Shown: positions 1 through 6,115, counted from the first letter of the stretch. The stretch: DNA of 7,132 nucleotides from Bacteriovoracaceae bacterium UBA2428 (GCA_002343545.1 DDRA01000082.1:1-7132), one strand, 5' to 3'. Numbers and translations: made by a program. The notes: generated from the letters alone by a model not told the origin.

Positions 1-683
1 TCCCGCAGGAGCTCACGACCGACACTTTCGAGACCGTTTGGGCGACCGTCTCGCTCAGCCGCGGACTCTTCGGCAAGGCGCCCCATCCGGCCCGCATCGA
101 AGAGATCCTGAAGACCCTCTCCCTTTGGGACAAGAAAGATACGATGATCCGCCGGCTCTCCGGCGGCATGAAGCGCCGGGTGATGATCGCGAAGGCGCTT
201 TCGCACGACCCGGAGGTGCTCTTCCTGGACGAACCCACCGCGGGCGTCGACGTCGCCCTTCGTCGCGACATGTGGAACATGGTGCGCGAGCTCCGGCGCG
301 GCGGCGTGACGGTCATCCTGACGACCCACTACATCGAGGAGGCGCAGGAGATGGCCGACCGCATCGGGGTCATCAACAAGGGCGAGATCATCTTGGTCGA
401 AGACAAGGCGACGCTCATGCGCAAGCTCGGCAAGAAGGAACTCACGCTCTCGCTCAGCGTGAAGCTCGACGCGATGCCGGCCTCGCTCGAGGATCCGCGC
501 CTGAGCCTCGCGGCCGACGGGCTCAGCCTCGTCTACACCTTCGACACTCGCGCCGAGCACACCGGCATCGCCGAGATCATCCGCAAGATCGGCGACCTCG
601 GCATCGATTTCAAGGACCTCCAAACCAAAGAGAGTTCGCTCGAAGATATCTTCGTGAACCTCGTGGGAGCCCACCAACGATGA
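1..683 (+). CDS. ABC-2 type exporter ATP-binding protein, 3' part (5' end outside the window)
   Basis: This is the ATPase subunit of an ABC exporter; it would hydrolyse ATP at the inner face of the cytoplasmic membrane to drive the permease encoded next. The frame is open from the left edge (first complete codon at position 3) and 226 residues are visible. They begin at the Q-loop (PQE, residues 1-3) and continue with the signature LSGGM (52-56), Walker B VLFLDE (72-77, catalytic E77), D-loop AGVD (80-83) and switch histidine H109 in TTHY. Walker A is missing because the gene begins before the window. After the core comes a family-typical C-terminal extension ending in [10 protein letters not shown] (211-220). 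The LSGGMKRR signature and SLEDIF tail match the YadG/NodI/CcmA-like drug and polysaccharide exporter ATPases. The stop overlaps the permease start (ATGA), so the two are translationally coupled. The substrate cannot be read from the sequence. Confidence 0.95.
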   Translation, partial: PQELTTDTFETVWATVSLSRGLFGKAPHPARIEEILKTLSLWDKKDTMIRRLSGGMKRRVMIAKALSHDPEVLFLDEPTAGVDVALRRDMWNMVRELRRGGVTVILTTHYIEEAQEMADRIGVINKGEIILVEDKATLMRKLGKKELTLSLSVKLDAMPASLEDPRLSLAADGLSLVYTFDTRAEHTGIAEIIRKIGDLGIDFKDLQTKESSLEDIFVNLVGAHQR

Positions 684-1441
684 ACTACTACGGCGTCCTG
701 GCCCTTTACCGTTTCGAGATGGCGCGCTTTTTCCGCAGTTTCTGGCAGAGCCTCGCGTCGCCCGTCGTTTCGACCTCGCTCTATTTCGTGGTCTTCGGAT
801 CGGCGATCGGATCGCAGATGCAGAGCATCGACGGCGTCTCCTACGGGGCCTTCATTGTGCCGGGCCTCACCATGCTCTCGGTGCTGAGCCAAAGCGTTTC
901 GAACGCCTCGTTCGGCATCTACATGCCCAAGTTCTCCGGCACGATCTACGAGATCCTGTCGGCGCCCATCTCGGGCTTCGAAGCCGTGCTTGCTTACGTC
1001 GGCGCGGCCGCCTCGAAGTCTATCCTCATCGGGCTCACGATCCTGCTCACGGCCCGGCTCTTCGTGCCGTACACGATCGCCCACCCCGTTTGGATGCTGC
1101 TCTTCTTGATCCTGACTTCGGTGACCTTCAGCTTGTTCGGCTTCATCATCGGCATCTGGGCCGACGGCTTCGACAAGCTTCAGCTTATCCCGCTCATGGT
1201 CATCACGCCCCTCACCTTCCTGGGCGGAAGCTTTTACTCGATCCACATGCTGCCGCCCTTCTGGCAGAAGCTCACGCTCCTGAACCCCGTCGTGTATCTC
1301 GTGAACGGATTCCGTTGGAGCTTCTACGACACGGCCGACGTCTCGATCGGGCTGAGCCTGGGCATGACGCTCGCGTTCATGCTCGCGTGCCTGGCCGCGA
1401 TCACCTACATCTTCCGGACGGGTTATAAGCTCAAGAACTAG
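680..1441 (+). CDS. ABC-2 type exporter permease, YadH-like
   Basis: Membrane subunit of the exporter whose ATPase precedes it, 253 aa, close to the usual length of about 255 for YadH-type ABC-2 permeases. The frame is open further upstream, but I chose ATG 680 because it overlaps the ATPase stop by 4 nt, has GGGAG at 665-669 as ribosome-binding site, and gives the expected family N-terminus ([20 protein letters not shown]). Six hydrophobic segments are visible near residues 25-46, 55-78, 103-127, 137-160, 168-186 and 222-246. The conserved ABC-2 block lies at about 176-213: [12 protein letters not shown], then a re-entrant-like LPPFWQ and [13 protein letters not shown]. The protein should sit in the inner membrane, probably as a dimer with two ATPases. 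The gene ends 11 nt inside the opposing TPR-like gene. The substrate is unknown; YadGH-type pairs are annotated for drugs, polysaccharides or lipids. Confidence 0.94.
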   Translation: MNYYGVLALYRFEMARFFRSFWQSLASPVVSTSLYFVVFGSAIGSQMQSIDGVSYGAFIVPGLTMLSVLSQSVSNASFGIYMPKFSGTIYEILSAPISGFEAVLAYVGAAASKSILIGLTILLTARLFVPYTIAHPVWMLLFLILTSVTFSLFGFIIGIWADGFDKLQLIPLMVITPLTFLGGSFYSIHMLPPFWQKLTLLNPVVYLVNGFRWSFYDTADVSIGLSLGMTLAFMLACLAAITYIFRTGYKLKN

Positions 1442-2090
1442 GTAAACTCGCGATCAGATCGCGTACTTTTTTGAACTCGTGGTGCTTGCGGGACTTCTTC
1501 GCGAGCCGAGCCGCCGTAACAAGGTGCTTTTCCATCTCGTCCAGGCGGCCCAAGATTCCGTGGGCGAAAGCGAGATTCACGTAGGGATAGTAGTAGTTCG
1601 CCTCGAACTTGAGATGTCGGCCCCAAGCCAGCACCGAGACTTCCGCCCAACGGCGCCCGCGAGCAACCTGGCCCTTATGCATGAGCTCGAACGCGTACCA
1701 GGACGCACCCACGCCTTGCGAAAAATACGAAGACTTGTCGCCCTTACGCACGAGCTCGATTCCCAAACGGTATTGCTTCAAGTACTGACCGGTGTGGTAG
1801 TAGTACTCGTTACGGATGCTGCCGCGGACCCCGAACGGCACGCCTCGCAGAGATCGCAAGAGCTCGCGCAAGATGCGGATCGCTTTGGCCTTCATCCGTT
1901 CCCGTCCGGGGAGCTTCGTATAGAGAGCCGCGTCAGCCAACATCGTCGCGTAGCGTTCGCGCGCGGCGACGTGCCGGGGATTCTCGCGATAGAAAGCCTC
2001 GGCCTTTCGCAACGCCGAGACGTAGTCGGCCTTCTCGATGGATCGACCGATATCGTCGATGCGCTTGAGTTGTTCCGGCGTGAGTTTCAT
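1431..2090 (-). CDS. TPR-like helical repeat protein, function unknown
   Basis: A soluble 219-aa protein with no signal peptide or membrane segment, so probably cytoplasmic. It appears all-helical with TPR-like character. One pair of helices lies near residues 22-56 ([18 protein letters not shown], then an [12 protein letters not shown] helix). A clearer C-terminal array lies near 129-200: [20 protein letters not shown], then [20 protein letters not shown], with small residues at the packing positions. The middle (60-128) is rich in basic and aromatic residues, including [13 protein letters not shown]. Such proteins usually serve as interaction scaffolds; no partner is visible. It lies 84 nt downstream of the kinase-like gene on the same strand, so the two may work together. 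ATG 2090 is preceded by AGGGAAGG. The 3' end overlaps the convergent permease by 11 nt. Confidence 0.85.
   Translation of the reverse strand: MKLTPEQLKRIDDIGRSIEKADYVSALRKAEAFYRENPRHVAARERYATMLADAALYTKLPGRERMKAKAIRILRELLRSLRGVPFGVRGSIRNEYYYHTGQYLKQYRLGIELVRKGDKSSYFSQGVGASWYAFELMHKGQVARGRRWAEVSVLAWGRHLKFEANYYYPYVNLAFAHGILGRLDEMEKHLVTAARLAKKSRKHHEFKKVRDLIASLPSS
1449..1472 (+). terminator. Probable rho-independent terminator of the ABC operon, inside the opposing gene
   Basis: A perfect 6-bp stem CGCGAT/ATCGCG (1449-1454 with 1458-1463) with a 3-nt loop CAG is followed three bases later by six T (1467-1472). It begins 8 nt after the permease stop, the right place to end the exporter transcript. 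The same bases are codons near the C-terminus of the convergent minus-strand gene. The stem is short, so confidence is moderate. Confidence 0.55.
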
Positions 2091-2099
2091 ACCTTCCCT

Positions 2100-2128
2100 A
2101 ATAAACCGGACACCACGATATCTTTCAA
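2100..2128 (-). promoter_or_regulatory. Candidate sigma70-type promoter for the TPR-like gene
   Basis: On the minus strand TTGAAA (2128-2123, 5 of 6 to the -35 consensus) and TTTATT (2105-2100, 4 of 6 to the -10 consensus) are separated by exactly 17 nt. Transcription would begin about 2-3 nt before ATG 2090, giving an almost leaderless mRNA that lacks the AGGGAAGG site. Either that is real, or the gene is mainly co-transcribed with the kinase gene and the match is chance. Confidence 0.35.
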
Positions 2129-2174
2129 CGCACGCAAAAACACGATGTTCGAAGGAAAGCGCGAGAACTAGCGT

Positions 2175-3254
2175 TCAACGCGCCAGCAGGCGCTTGGCGA
2201 GCTCGTCGTCGAACTTCGTGTCCTTCCGCGGGTTCCGCCCCAGGCGGTAGAAGAAGTCGTTGCTCAACAAAATCACCCGCCGGTTCTTTTCGAGGTAGCG
2301 GTAGTAGGATGGCGCGACCCCGAAGACCCTCTTTGCCTTGAGTCGATCCAGATTCTCGAGAAACGCGGCTTGACGGCCGCGCCAGTCGTCCGGATCGAAG
2401 GCACCGACGAGGCCATCGACGACGGCCCGCTTGGCCGGGAGAAGCTTGCGGTAAGCGGATTCGAGCTCGAAGCCCATGCAACCGACGAACTCGACGAAGT
2501 CGTAATGGGAGTGCCGACGGAAGAAAGCCCGTTCCGGCGCCGACAGATGAAACCTCCGATCAAGCGCGAGGCCGAAGTCCGAAAGCACGAAGCGGCGCCC
2601 GTCCGTCACGATGTTCTGCAGGTGCGCGTCGAAGTGCAGGATGCCCTGACTCCGCAGGAACTCAAGCGTTTCGCCGACTTCGTCGGAAATCGCCTGGGCG
2701 CGCTGCGTATGGGTCGGCAGCCAACGCGCCAGCGTTTCGGGAAAGTGCTCGAGGATCAGAACGATCTCGAACTCGGATTGCCTTCGCTCACGGATGTAGC
2801 GATCGATGGCCCGACTGTCGTTCCATCGCTTGACGTAGGCACGGTGTTTGGCGAGATCGAGCGCCCCGGGCTTCGCGGTCCGGGGTACGATCCGGTAATG
2901 GTATAGGAGCGGAAAGCTCGCGTGCTTGCCGTCGAGCACCCAGTTCGTCGTGTTGATATGCGTGACGAGCTCACGGTAGGCGCCGAAGCCCGCCGAGCCG
3001 ACGCCGTAGTTATAGTAGAGCGGCAAGTCGAAGAGATTGCTCGTGTCGAAGGCCTTCGCTTGCTCAAGGCGAGTGAGGGGAATTTTCTTGGCGAAGACCC
3101 GCTCCCCGGCCAACGTGAACGCGTGGTTCGAACCCCACCCCGACCGGATTTCGTTCTTCTTGAGGAGGACGAGCAGATCGCGGTCCTTGATACGGGCGAA
3201 CTCGGAACTCAGTTTGAGGTACTTCTTCAGCCGGAGGGAATCGGAGCGTCGCAT
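2175..3254 (-). CDS. Protein-kinase-fold protein (HFDAHLQN / DFG motifs)
   Basis: A soluble 359-aa protein with the core motifs of the protein-kinase-like fold. The probable nucleotide-binding strand pair is GWGSNHAFTLAGERVFAKK (39-57), with K56 or K57 as candidate ATP-anchoring lysine. E95 in GAYRELVTH could be the helix-C partner, and the hinge region is VLILEHFPETLARWL (165-179). The catalytic loop is HFDAHLQN (D209 as base, N214) and the metal-binding motif is DFG (226-228), so the active site appears intact. An APE-like triplet (239-241) follows DFG after only ten residues, and a basic helical segment (ERAFFRRHSHYD) follows. It could phosphorylate a protein or a small molecule such as an aminoglycoside or sugar; the sequence does not decide. 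ATG 3254 is the first start after an in-frame TAG 12 nt upstream and has AGGG seven bases before it. The TPR-like gene lies downstream, and a secreted-protein gene is transcribed divergently. Confidence 0.85.
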   Translation of the reverse strand: MRRSDSLRLKKYLKLSSEFARIKDRDLLVLLKKNEIRSGWGSNHAFTLAGERVFAKKIPLTRLEQAKAFDTSNLFDLPLYYNYGVGSAGFGAYRELVTHINTTNWVLDGKHASFPLLYHYRIVPRTAKPGALDLAKHRAYVKRWNDSRAIDRYIRERRQSEFEIVLILEHFPETLARWLPTHTQRAQAISDEVGETLEFLRSQGILHFDAHLQNIVTDGRRFVLSDFGLALDRRFHLSAPERAFFRRHSHYDFVEFVGCMGFELESAYRKLLPAKRAVVDGLVGAFDPDDWRGRQAAFLENLDRLKAKRVFGVAPSYYRYLEKNRRVILLSNDFFYRLGRNPRKDTKFDDELAKRLLAR

Positions 3255-3408
3255 CGAACAACCCTAGCACGTTGGCACGCCCAAAAACGCTCTTCGGTGA
3301 AAACCGATTGGACGGTCGAATGCGGCCAAGGTCTTGAACCTTAAGACCGTGTCTCGAGGCCAAGTTTTTGCAGAGCCCGAGACGACTCATTACCAAGGAA
3401 AGGCACTT
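3255..3408. promoter_or_regulatory. Divergent intergenic region with an inverted repeat
   Basis: These 154 nt separate the minus-strand kinase-like gene from the plus-strand secreted-protein gene and must hold the promoters of both unless they are transcribed from elsewhere. I see no convincing -35/-10 pair on either strand. A small inverted repeat GGTCTT/AAGACC (3330-3335 and 3343-3348, 7-nt spacer) could be an operator or a leader hairpin for the plus-strand gene. The frame of that gene is open upstream to a TTG at 3334, but this stretch has no signal-peptide or coding character. Confidence 0.4.
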
Positions 3409-3864
3409 ATGAAGTATTTCTATTCGACCCTGATCGTGACCGCGATGTCTTTTTCCGCTTGGGCCGCTCCGGGTCCCGACACCGCCAAGATTCTCGAGGC
3501 CGGCCGCGAGGGCAACCTCGAGCAAGTCGCCCTGGCAAAGTTCAAGTCTTCGACCTCCAAAGAGAAGGCCGAAGCGGAGGGCTGCGGCGACCTGGGCCCG
3601 GCCGTCTTCGACTACCGCATCGCCAAGATCAGCGCCGAATCTTTCAGCCAAGACCGTGGTTCGGGCATTCTGCTCTACGCGGCCGACTACTTCGCGACCA
3701 AGGCCTGTTTCACCGGTTCCACCCAGAACGGAGCCTATCGGCACCAAGTCGAATCCGCGATCGTCAGCTGCGCTCACTCCATCACGTTCTCTTCGGACGG
3801 CAAGCTCGTCGTGAAGGGCCGACCCACCTGCAAGGTGAAGAAGATCGACCTGAGCAAGCTTTGA
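3409..3864 (+). CDS. Small secreted protein with four cysteines, function unknown
   Basis: A 151-aa exported protein that I do not recognise as a family. ATG 3409 was chosen over an upstream in-frame TTG because it gives a clean Sec signal peptide (MKYFYSTLIVTAMSFSAWA, cleavage expected after AWA at 19) and is preceded by AAGGAAAGG (3395-3403). The mature part is about 132 residues, begins APGPDTAKILEAG, and has a helical start (21-58) followed by mixed structure. Cysteines at 59, 100, 121 and 141 are even in number and lie in the exported part, consistent with two disulfides in the periplasm. There is no lipobox or C-terminal anchor, so it should be periplasmic or released. It is followed by a strong hairpin and is probably transcribed alone from the divergent region. 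Confidence 0.82.
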   Translation: MKYFYSTLIVTAMSFSAWAAPGPDTAKILEAGREGNLEQVALAKFKSSTSKEKAEAEGCGDLGPAVFDYRIAKISAESFSQDRGSGILLYAADYFATKACFTGSTQNGAYRHQVESAIVSCAHSITFSSDGKLVVKGRPTCKVKKIDLSKL

Positions 3865-3876
3865 TCTTGCGATCTT

Positions 3877-3931
3877 AACGCCTTCGAAGGGCGAGGAAGG
3901 GGCCGCGGCTCCTTCCTCGCCCTTCGACGTT
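3877..3931 (+). terminator. Strong perfect hairpin after the secreted-protein gene
   Basis: The arms CGAAGGGCGAGGAAGG (3885-3900) and CCTTCCTCGCCCTTCG (3911-3926) pair perfectly over 16 bp. The stem extends outward by T3884-A3927 and inward by G-U, G-C and C-G pairs to a CGCG tetraloop. After a 3-nt bulge, AACG (3877-3880) pairs with CGTT (3928-3931). It begins 12 nt after the stop at 3864. No U-tract follows on either strand, so it is not a textbook intrinsic terminator; it may instead act with Rho, protect the mRNA 3' end, or shape the leader of the next gene. Confidence 0.6.
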
Positions 3932-3947
3932 ATGCGAGAATCATGGG

Positions 3948-4307
3948 ATGTCGCACCGGATCTACAAAATGAGCTTCGCGAGCGTTTACCTTCTCTACGT
4001 TCAGAAGGCCGAGCGTAAAAAGCGCACGAAGGCCGAGGTCGACGCGGTTATCCGCTGGCTGACGGGCTATACCGCCGCCGGGCTCGCCAAGCAGATCAAG
4101 GCGGAGGTCGACTTCGAGACCTTCTTCGCGAAGGCCCCCAAAATGAATCCCAAAGTCTCGCTCATCACGGGCGTCGTTTGCGGCGTACGCGTGGAAGAAG
4201 TCAAAGATCCCCTCATGCGGAAGATCCGCTACTTGGACAAGCTGATCGATGAGCTCGCGAGGGGCAAAGCGATGGAAAAGATCCTCCGCGAGACGGCCGC
4301 TTTGTGA
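3948..4307 (+). CDS. DUF2200 family protein
   Basis: A 119-aa soluble protein that matches the DUF2200 family nearly end to end and at the usual length (about 115-120 aa), based on my memory of the family. Recognisable conserved blocks are [12 protein letters not shown] (3-14), the basic helix [13 protein letters not shown] (20-32), IRWLTGY (35-41), [10 protein letters not shown] (55-64), [19 protein letters not shown] (72-90) and [19 protein letters not shown] (93-111). The family is widespread in bacteria and has no established function that I know of; I assign none. There is no signal peptide, so it is cytoplasmic. ATG 3948 gives the standard family N-terminus; the ribosome-binding site is weak (GAGAA at 3935-3939). 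Only 16 nt separate the start from the large hairpin, leaving no room for an ordinary promoter between them. Confidence 0.92.
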   Translation: MSHRIYKMSFASVYLLYVQKAERKKRTKAEVDAVIRWLTGYTAAGLAKQIKAEVDFETFFAKAPKMNPKVSLITGVVCGVRVEEVKDPLMRKIRYLDKLIDELARGKAMEKILRETAAL

Positions 4308-4478
4308 CTGTCTCCTCGCCCTTCGGCGCGCAGGCCTCCGTCAAAGTCCGCTAAGAATACTGCCCGCCGTCCTCTTGTTGGCCGGCCCGATGGGGGCTGG
4401 TTTAGACCTTGTCCGAGCCGAGCCTTCACGCAAAACAGCATCGGAAAAGCGGTCCTCGATCCCGAAGGACAAGAGTCG
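4308..4478 (+). other. Unclear stretch with a signal-peptide-like reading frame
   Basis: No convincing complete gene lies here. The plus-strand frame that is open up to the TGA at 4480-4482 encodes, around 4354-4424, RILPAVLLLAGPMGAGLDLV followed by RAEP. This has the basic-hydrophobic-small pattern of a Sec signal peptide, but no ATG, GTG or TTG precedes the hydrophobic core in that frame after 4300. The frame of the following small gene is also open from 4308 onward. Together they suggest one secreted-protein gene whose start has been lost and whose frame shifts near 4420, rather than a plain spacer. Confidence 0.3.
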
Positions 4479-4715
4479 ATGACTCCGGAGCCCACCTCGC
4501 CGGCCCCCTTGCATCCTTTTTGCTACGTTCGAAGCGAAACTTCGACCCCGACTTCCGGGGGCAAACATGTCGTCTTCAAAGGCACGATCGAGCTCAAAAG
4601 CTTCACCCCTCGCTTCAACTCGTCTTCGGCTTGGAGGAAGGAACTGAGGGAAGCGCGGACATACTGTAAGTCCGTTGCGCTCACCCAAAACTGCCGAGAT
4701 TCCTGCGACCGTTAG
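4479..4715 (+). CDS. Small cysteine-rich protein or C-terminal part of a frameshifted secreted protein
   Basis: Read from ATG 4479 this gives 78 aa with no family I recognise. The start overlaps the stop of the signal-peptide-like frame (ATGA), and AAGGA at 4465-4469 is a usable ribosome-binding site 9 nt upstream. The codons show the G/C third-position bias of neighbouring genes, especially over residues 29-60 (KHVVFKGTIELKSFTPRF, then SSAWRKELREARTY). Cysteines lie at 15, 63, 72 and 76, typical of an exported disulfide protein, yet this frame has no signal peptide. Coding-like codons continue upstream of the ATG in the same frame (AFTQNSIGKAVLDPEGQES, from about 4422). I therefore suspect the true product began in the other frame with the signal peptide and that one indel near 4420 broke it. 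It could also be a genuine small gene. Confidence 0.4.
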   Translation: MTPEPTSPAPLHPFCYVRSETSTPTSGGKHVVFKGTIELKSFTPRFNSSSAWRKELREARTYCKSVALTQNCRDSCDR

Positions 4716-4787
4716 GAAACAAGAAATTGCCCGAACATGACGGCCATCATCTTGCGGAACCCGCCCGAAGCCTACGATGGATCGGAC

Positions 4788-4793
4788 GGAGGG
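4788..4793 (+). promoter_or_regulatory. Ribosome-binding site fixing the lipoprotein start at GTG 4800
   Basis: GGAGGG is a near-perfect Shine-Dalgarno match 6 nt before GTG 4800. The alternative in-frame ATG at 4737 has no comparable site and would bury the lipoprotein signal behind 21 polar residues, so the GTG is preferred. Confidence 0.8.
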
Positions 4794-4799
4794 TTTACC

Positions 4800-5960
4800 G
4801 TGTTAAGAAGAAGAATTCATCGTCTCGCTCCCTTTCTACTGGCGGCTTGTTCGAGTCGACCCCTACCGGAGACGCCGAAGGAGACTTCGATCGCCGAGGC
4901 GCCGCGCGAGCTCGGCCCCCTTCAGCAGGACATGTATCAGGTCGCGTCGCACGTCCTCGAGCTGCAGTCGCTGATGGTCCGCTCTGAGGCGGAACCGAAG
5001 TCTTCGGCCCTGCGCGCGGAGGTCGATTCCCAACTCGCCTCGATCGAAAGCGCGCTCTCGCACGCCAAGACCCTGAAGCACTTAGAAGGCGCCCCCTACC
5101 AAATTTCCGCCCGAAGCCTTATCGCCCACGTCAAGGAAGCGCGGCTCTCCAATCGGAACGGCGCCGAAGATTATGCCCGTTGGATGATCCAATCGATCCC
5201 GACCGCGTGTGCTTCCTGTCACGCCCAGCAACCTCATTCACCGCGACCGATCTGGGAAGTTCGCGGCGAACAACTCGAAGGGAACGCGCTTCAGAGAGCG
5301 GAAATTCTTTTCGCGACACGGAACTACGCGGAAGCGCTTGCCCTCTACGAAGCCGAGCTGCTTCGGGAAGCTCGCTCATCGAAACCGAACGAAATCGCCG
5401 TGCAAACCGCCCTTCGTCGCACCCTCATGATCGACCTTCGCGTTCGACGCGATCTCAACGCCGCCCGACGCCGTATCGAGGCTTACTTACGCGAAAGTCC
5501 ACTTTCGATGCGGAATGCCGAGCTTTTCGATTGGCGGACGTCTCTCAAGCGACTCGCTCAGCGGTCGATTCCAACGGATGCTTCACGTCGAGTCGAATGG
5601 ATCGGCTCCGAAAATCGAAAGCGGGGGGGCGGCCTCGATATCCCCCAGGCGCTCTACTACTCCGGACTTCTCCTGGAAGCCCTCCCACAGCTATCGAAGG
5701 ATAATGATCGCGCACTCGCCCTTTACGAGATTGGATCGGCCGAGGAAGCCTTGAAACTCGATTACTTTTTCGGGTATTCGCGTGCTTACTGGCGCGCTTG
5801 CCTGGATCAGTATCCGAACGTGCCCGCCGCACGATCGTGCTACGAAGCACTCGAGGCCAGTCTTCGAGAGCTCTACTCCGGCAGTCGCGGGTACGAAGCG
5901 CCGGACGAAGTCACGCAGGAGCTTCGACGGTACCGCCGGCGTCTCAATCTCGATCGCTAG
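4800..5960 (+). CDS. Lipoprotein with one c-type haem motif and a TPR-like C-terminal region
   Basis: A 386-aa lipoprotein starting at GTG 4800. The N-terminus MLRRRIHRLAPFLLAAC is a short lipoprotein signal with lipobox LAAC and lipidated C17; serine at +2 favours outer-membrane sorting. Residues about 38-141 form several predicted helices (QQDMYQVASHVLELQSLMV, VDSQLASIESALSHAKTL, ISARSLIAHVKEARL, EDYARWMIQSI) ending in CASCH (137-141), a CxxCH haem c attachment motif. Helices first and CxxCH last is the layout of cytochrome c'/c556. The rest (about 160-386) is helical and TPR-like: ALQRAEILFATRNYAEALAL, then a helical hairpin near 190-232 and further repeats near 281-360. Two more cysteines lie at 334 and 347. 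The protein would face the periplasm, bind one haem and use its repeats to hold a partner. I know no named family with this combination. It appears to be a single-gene unit. Confidence 0.85.
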   Translation: MLRRRIHRLAPFLLAACSSRPLPETPKETSIAEAPRELGPLQQDMYQVASHVLELQSLMVRSEAEPKSSALRAEVDSQLASIESALSHAKTLKHLEGAPYQISARSLIAHVKEARLSNRNGAEDYARWMIQSIPTACASCHAQQPHSPRPIWEVRGEQLEGNALQRAEILFATRNYAEALALYEAELLREARSSKPNEIAVQTALRRTLMIDLRVRRDLNAARRRIEAYLRESPLSMRNAELFDWRTSLKRLAQRSIPTDASRRVEWIGSENRKRGGGLDIPQALYYSGLLLEALPQLSKDNDRALALYEIGSAEEALKLDYFFGYSRAYWRACLDQYPNVPAARSCYEALEASLRELYSGSRGYEAPDEVTQELRRYRRRLNLDR

Positions 5961-6115
5961 CCGTCTTCCGCGGCGGGATCCAACTTCACGGGCCCTAACG
6001 CGGAAAACCGCTCATAGCCGGCCAATGATTTCGTCGTAGAGGTGCACGCGCGACGAGCCGTCACCCGAATCTCCCTTTGAGGCCCGGACTGGGCTACCCC
6101 AGTCCGGGCCAAGGC
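5961..6115. other. Convergent intergenic spacer
   Basis: This spacer separates the plus-strand lipoprotein gene from the minus-strand acetyltransferase pair. It holds the 13-bp hairpin at 6081-6110 and a weaker long-loop inverted repeat TTCCGCG/CGCGGAA (5966-5972 and 5999-6005). No T-run suited to an intrinsic terminator is present. On the minus strand a short stretch ending at a TGA (6014-6012) reads DGSSRVHLYDEIIGRL with coding-like codons, but it has no start and no recognisable family. Confidence 0.5.
6081..6110. terminator. Perfect 13-bp hairpin between convergent genes
   Basis: GGCCCGGACTGGG (6081-6093) and CCCAGTCCGGGCC (6098-6110) pair perfectly around a CTAC loop. It begins 5 nt after the acetyltransferase stop codon on the minus strand and 120 nt after the lipoprotein stop on the plus strand. 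The position and strength suit a bidirectional transcription end, but neither strand has a following U-tract. Confidence 0.6.

Noticed and set aside
38..679. Long upstream extension of the permease reading frame
   Set aside because: It lies over the ATPase gene in another frame, is arginine/proline-rich and low in hydrophobic content, and the ATGA overlap at 680 gives a proper start.
533..1246. Long minus-strand reading frame opposite the permease
   Set aside because: Composition (Asp/Glu/Arg/His-rich) is typical of an antisense shadow of a hydrophobic gene in high-GC DNA.
3334..3408. TTG start extending the secreted protein by 25 residues
   Set aside because: It would place a hydrophilic stretch before the signal peptide; ATG 3409 has AAGGAAAGG upstream.
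3064..3777. Minus-strand reading frame across the divergent region and secreted-protein gene
   Set aside because: It spans two well-supported genes and has no domain character; a high-GC shadow.
3914..4325. 13-nt direct repeat TCCTCGCCCTTCG at 3914-3926 and 4313-4325 flanking the DUF2200 gene, suggestive of a cassette
   Set aside because: A 13-mer match is not surprising in 7 kb of GC-rich DNA, the second copy has no hairpin partner, and there are no other signs of mobility.
4341..4688. Minus-strand reading frame of 115 codons
   Set aside because: Arginine/serine-rich composition with no domain or ribosome-binding site; the plus strand shows better coding character over the same bases.
4737..4799. 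Upstream ATG start for the lipoprotein
   Set aside because: It adds 21 polar residues before a textbook lipoprotein signal and has no good ribosome-binding site, whereas GTG 4800 follows GGAGGG at 6 nt.
6012..6115. Minus-strand C-terminal-like peptide ending DGSSRVHLYDEIIGRL
   Set aside because: The codons look biased toward coding, but it has no start, runs through the hairpin, and matches no family I know; it may be a gene remnant but cannot be supported.
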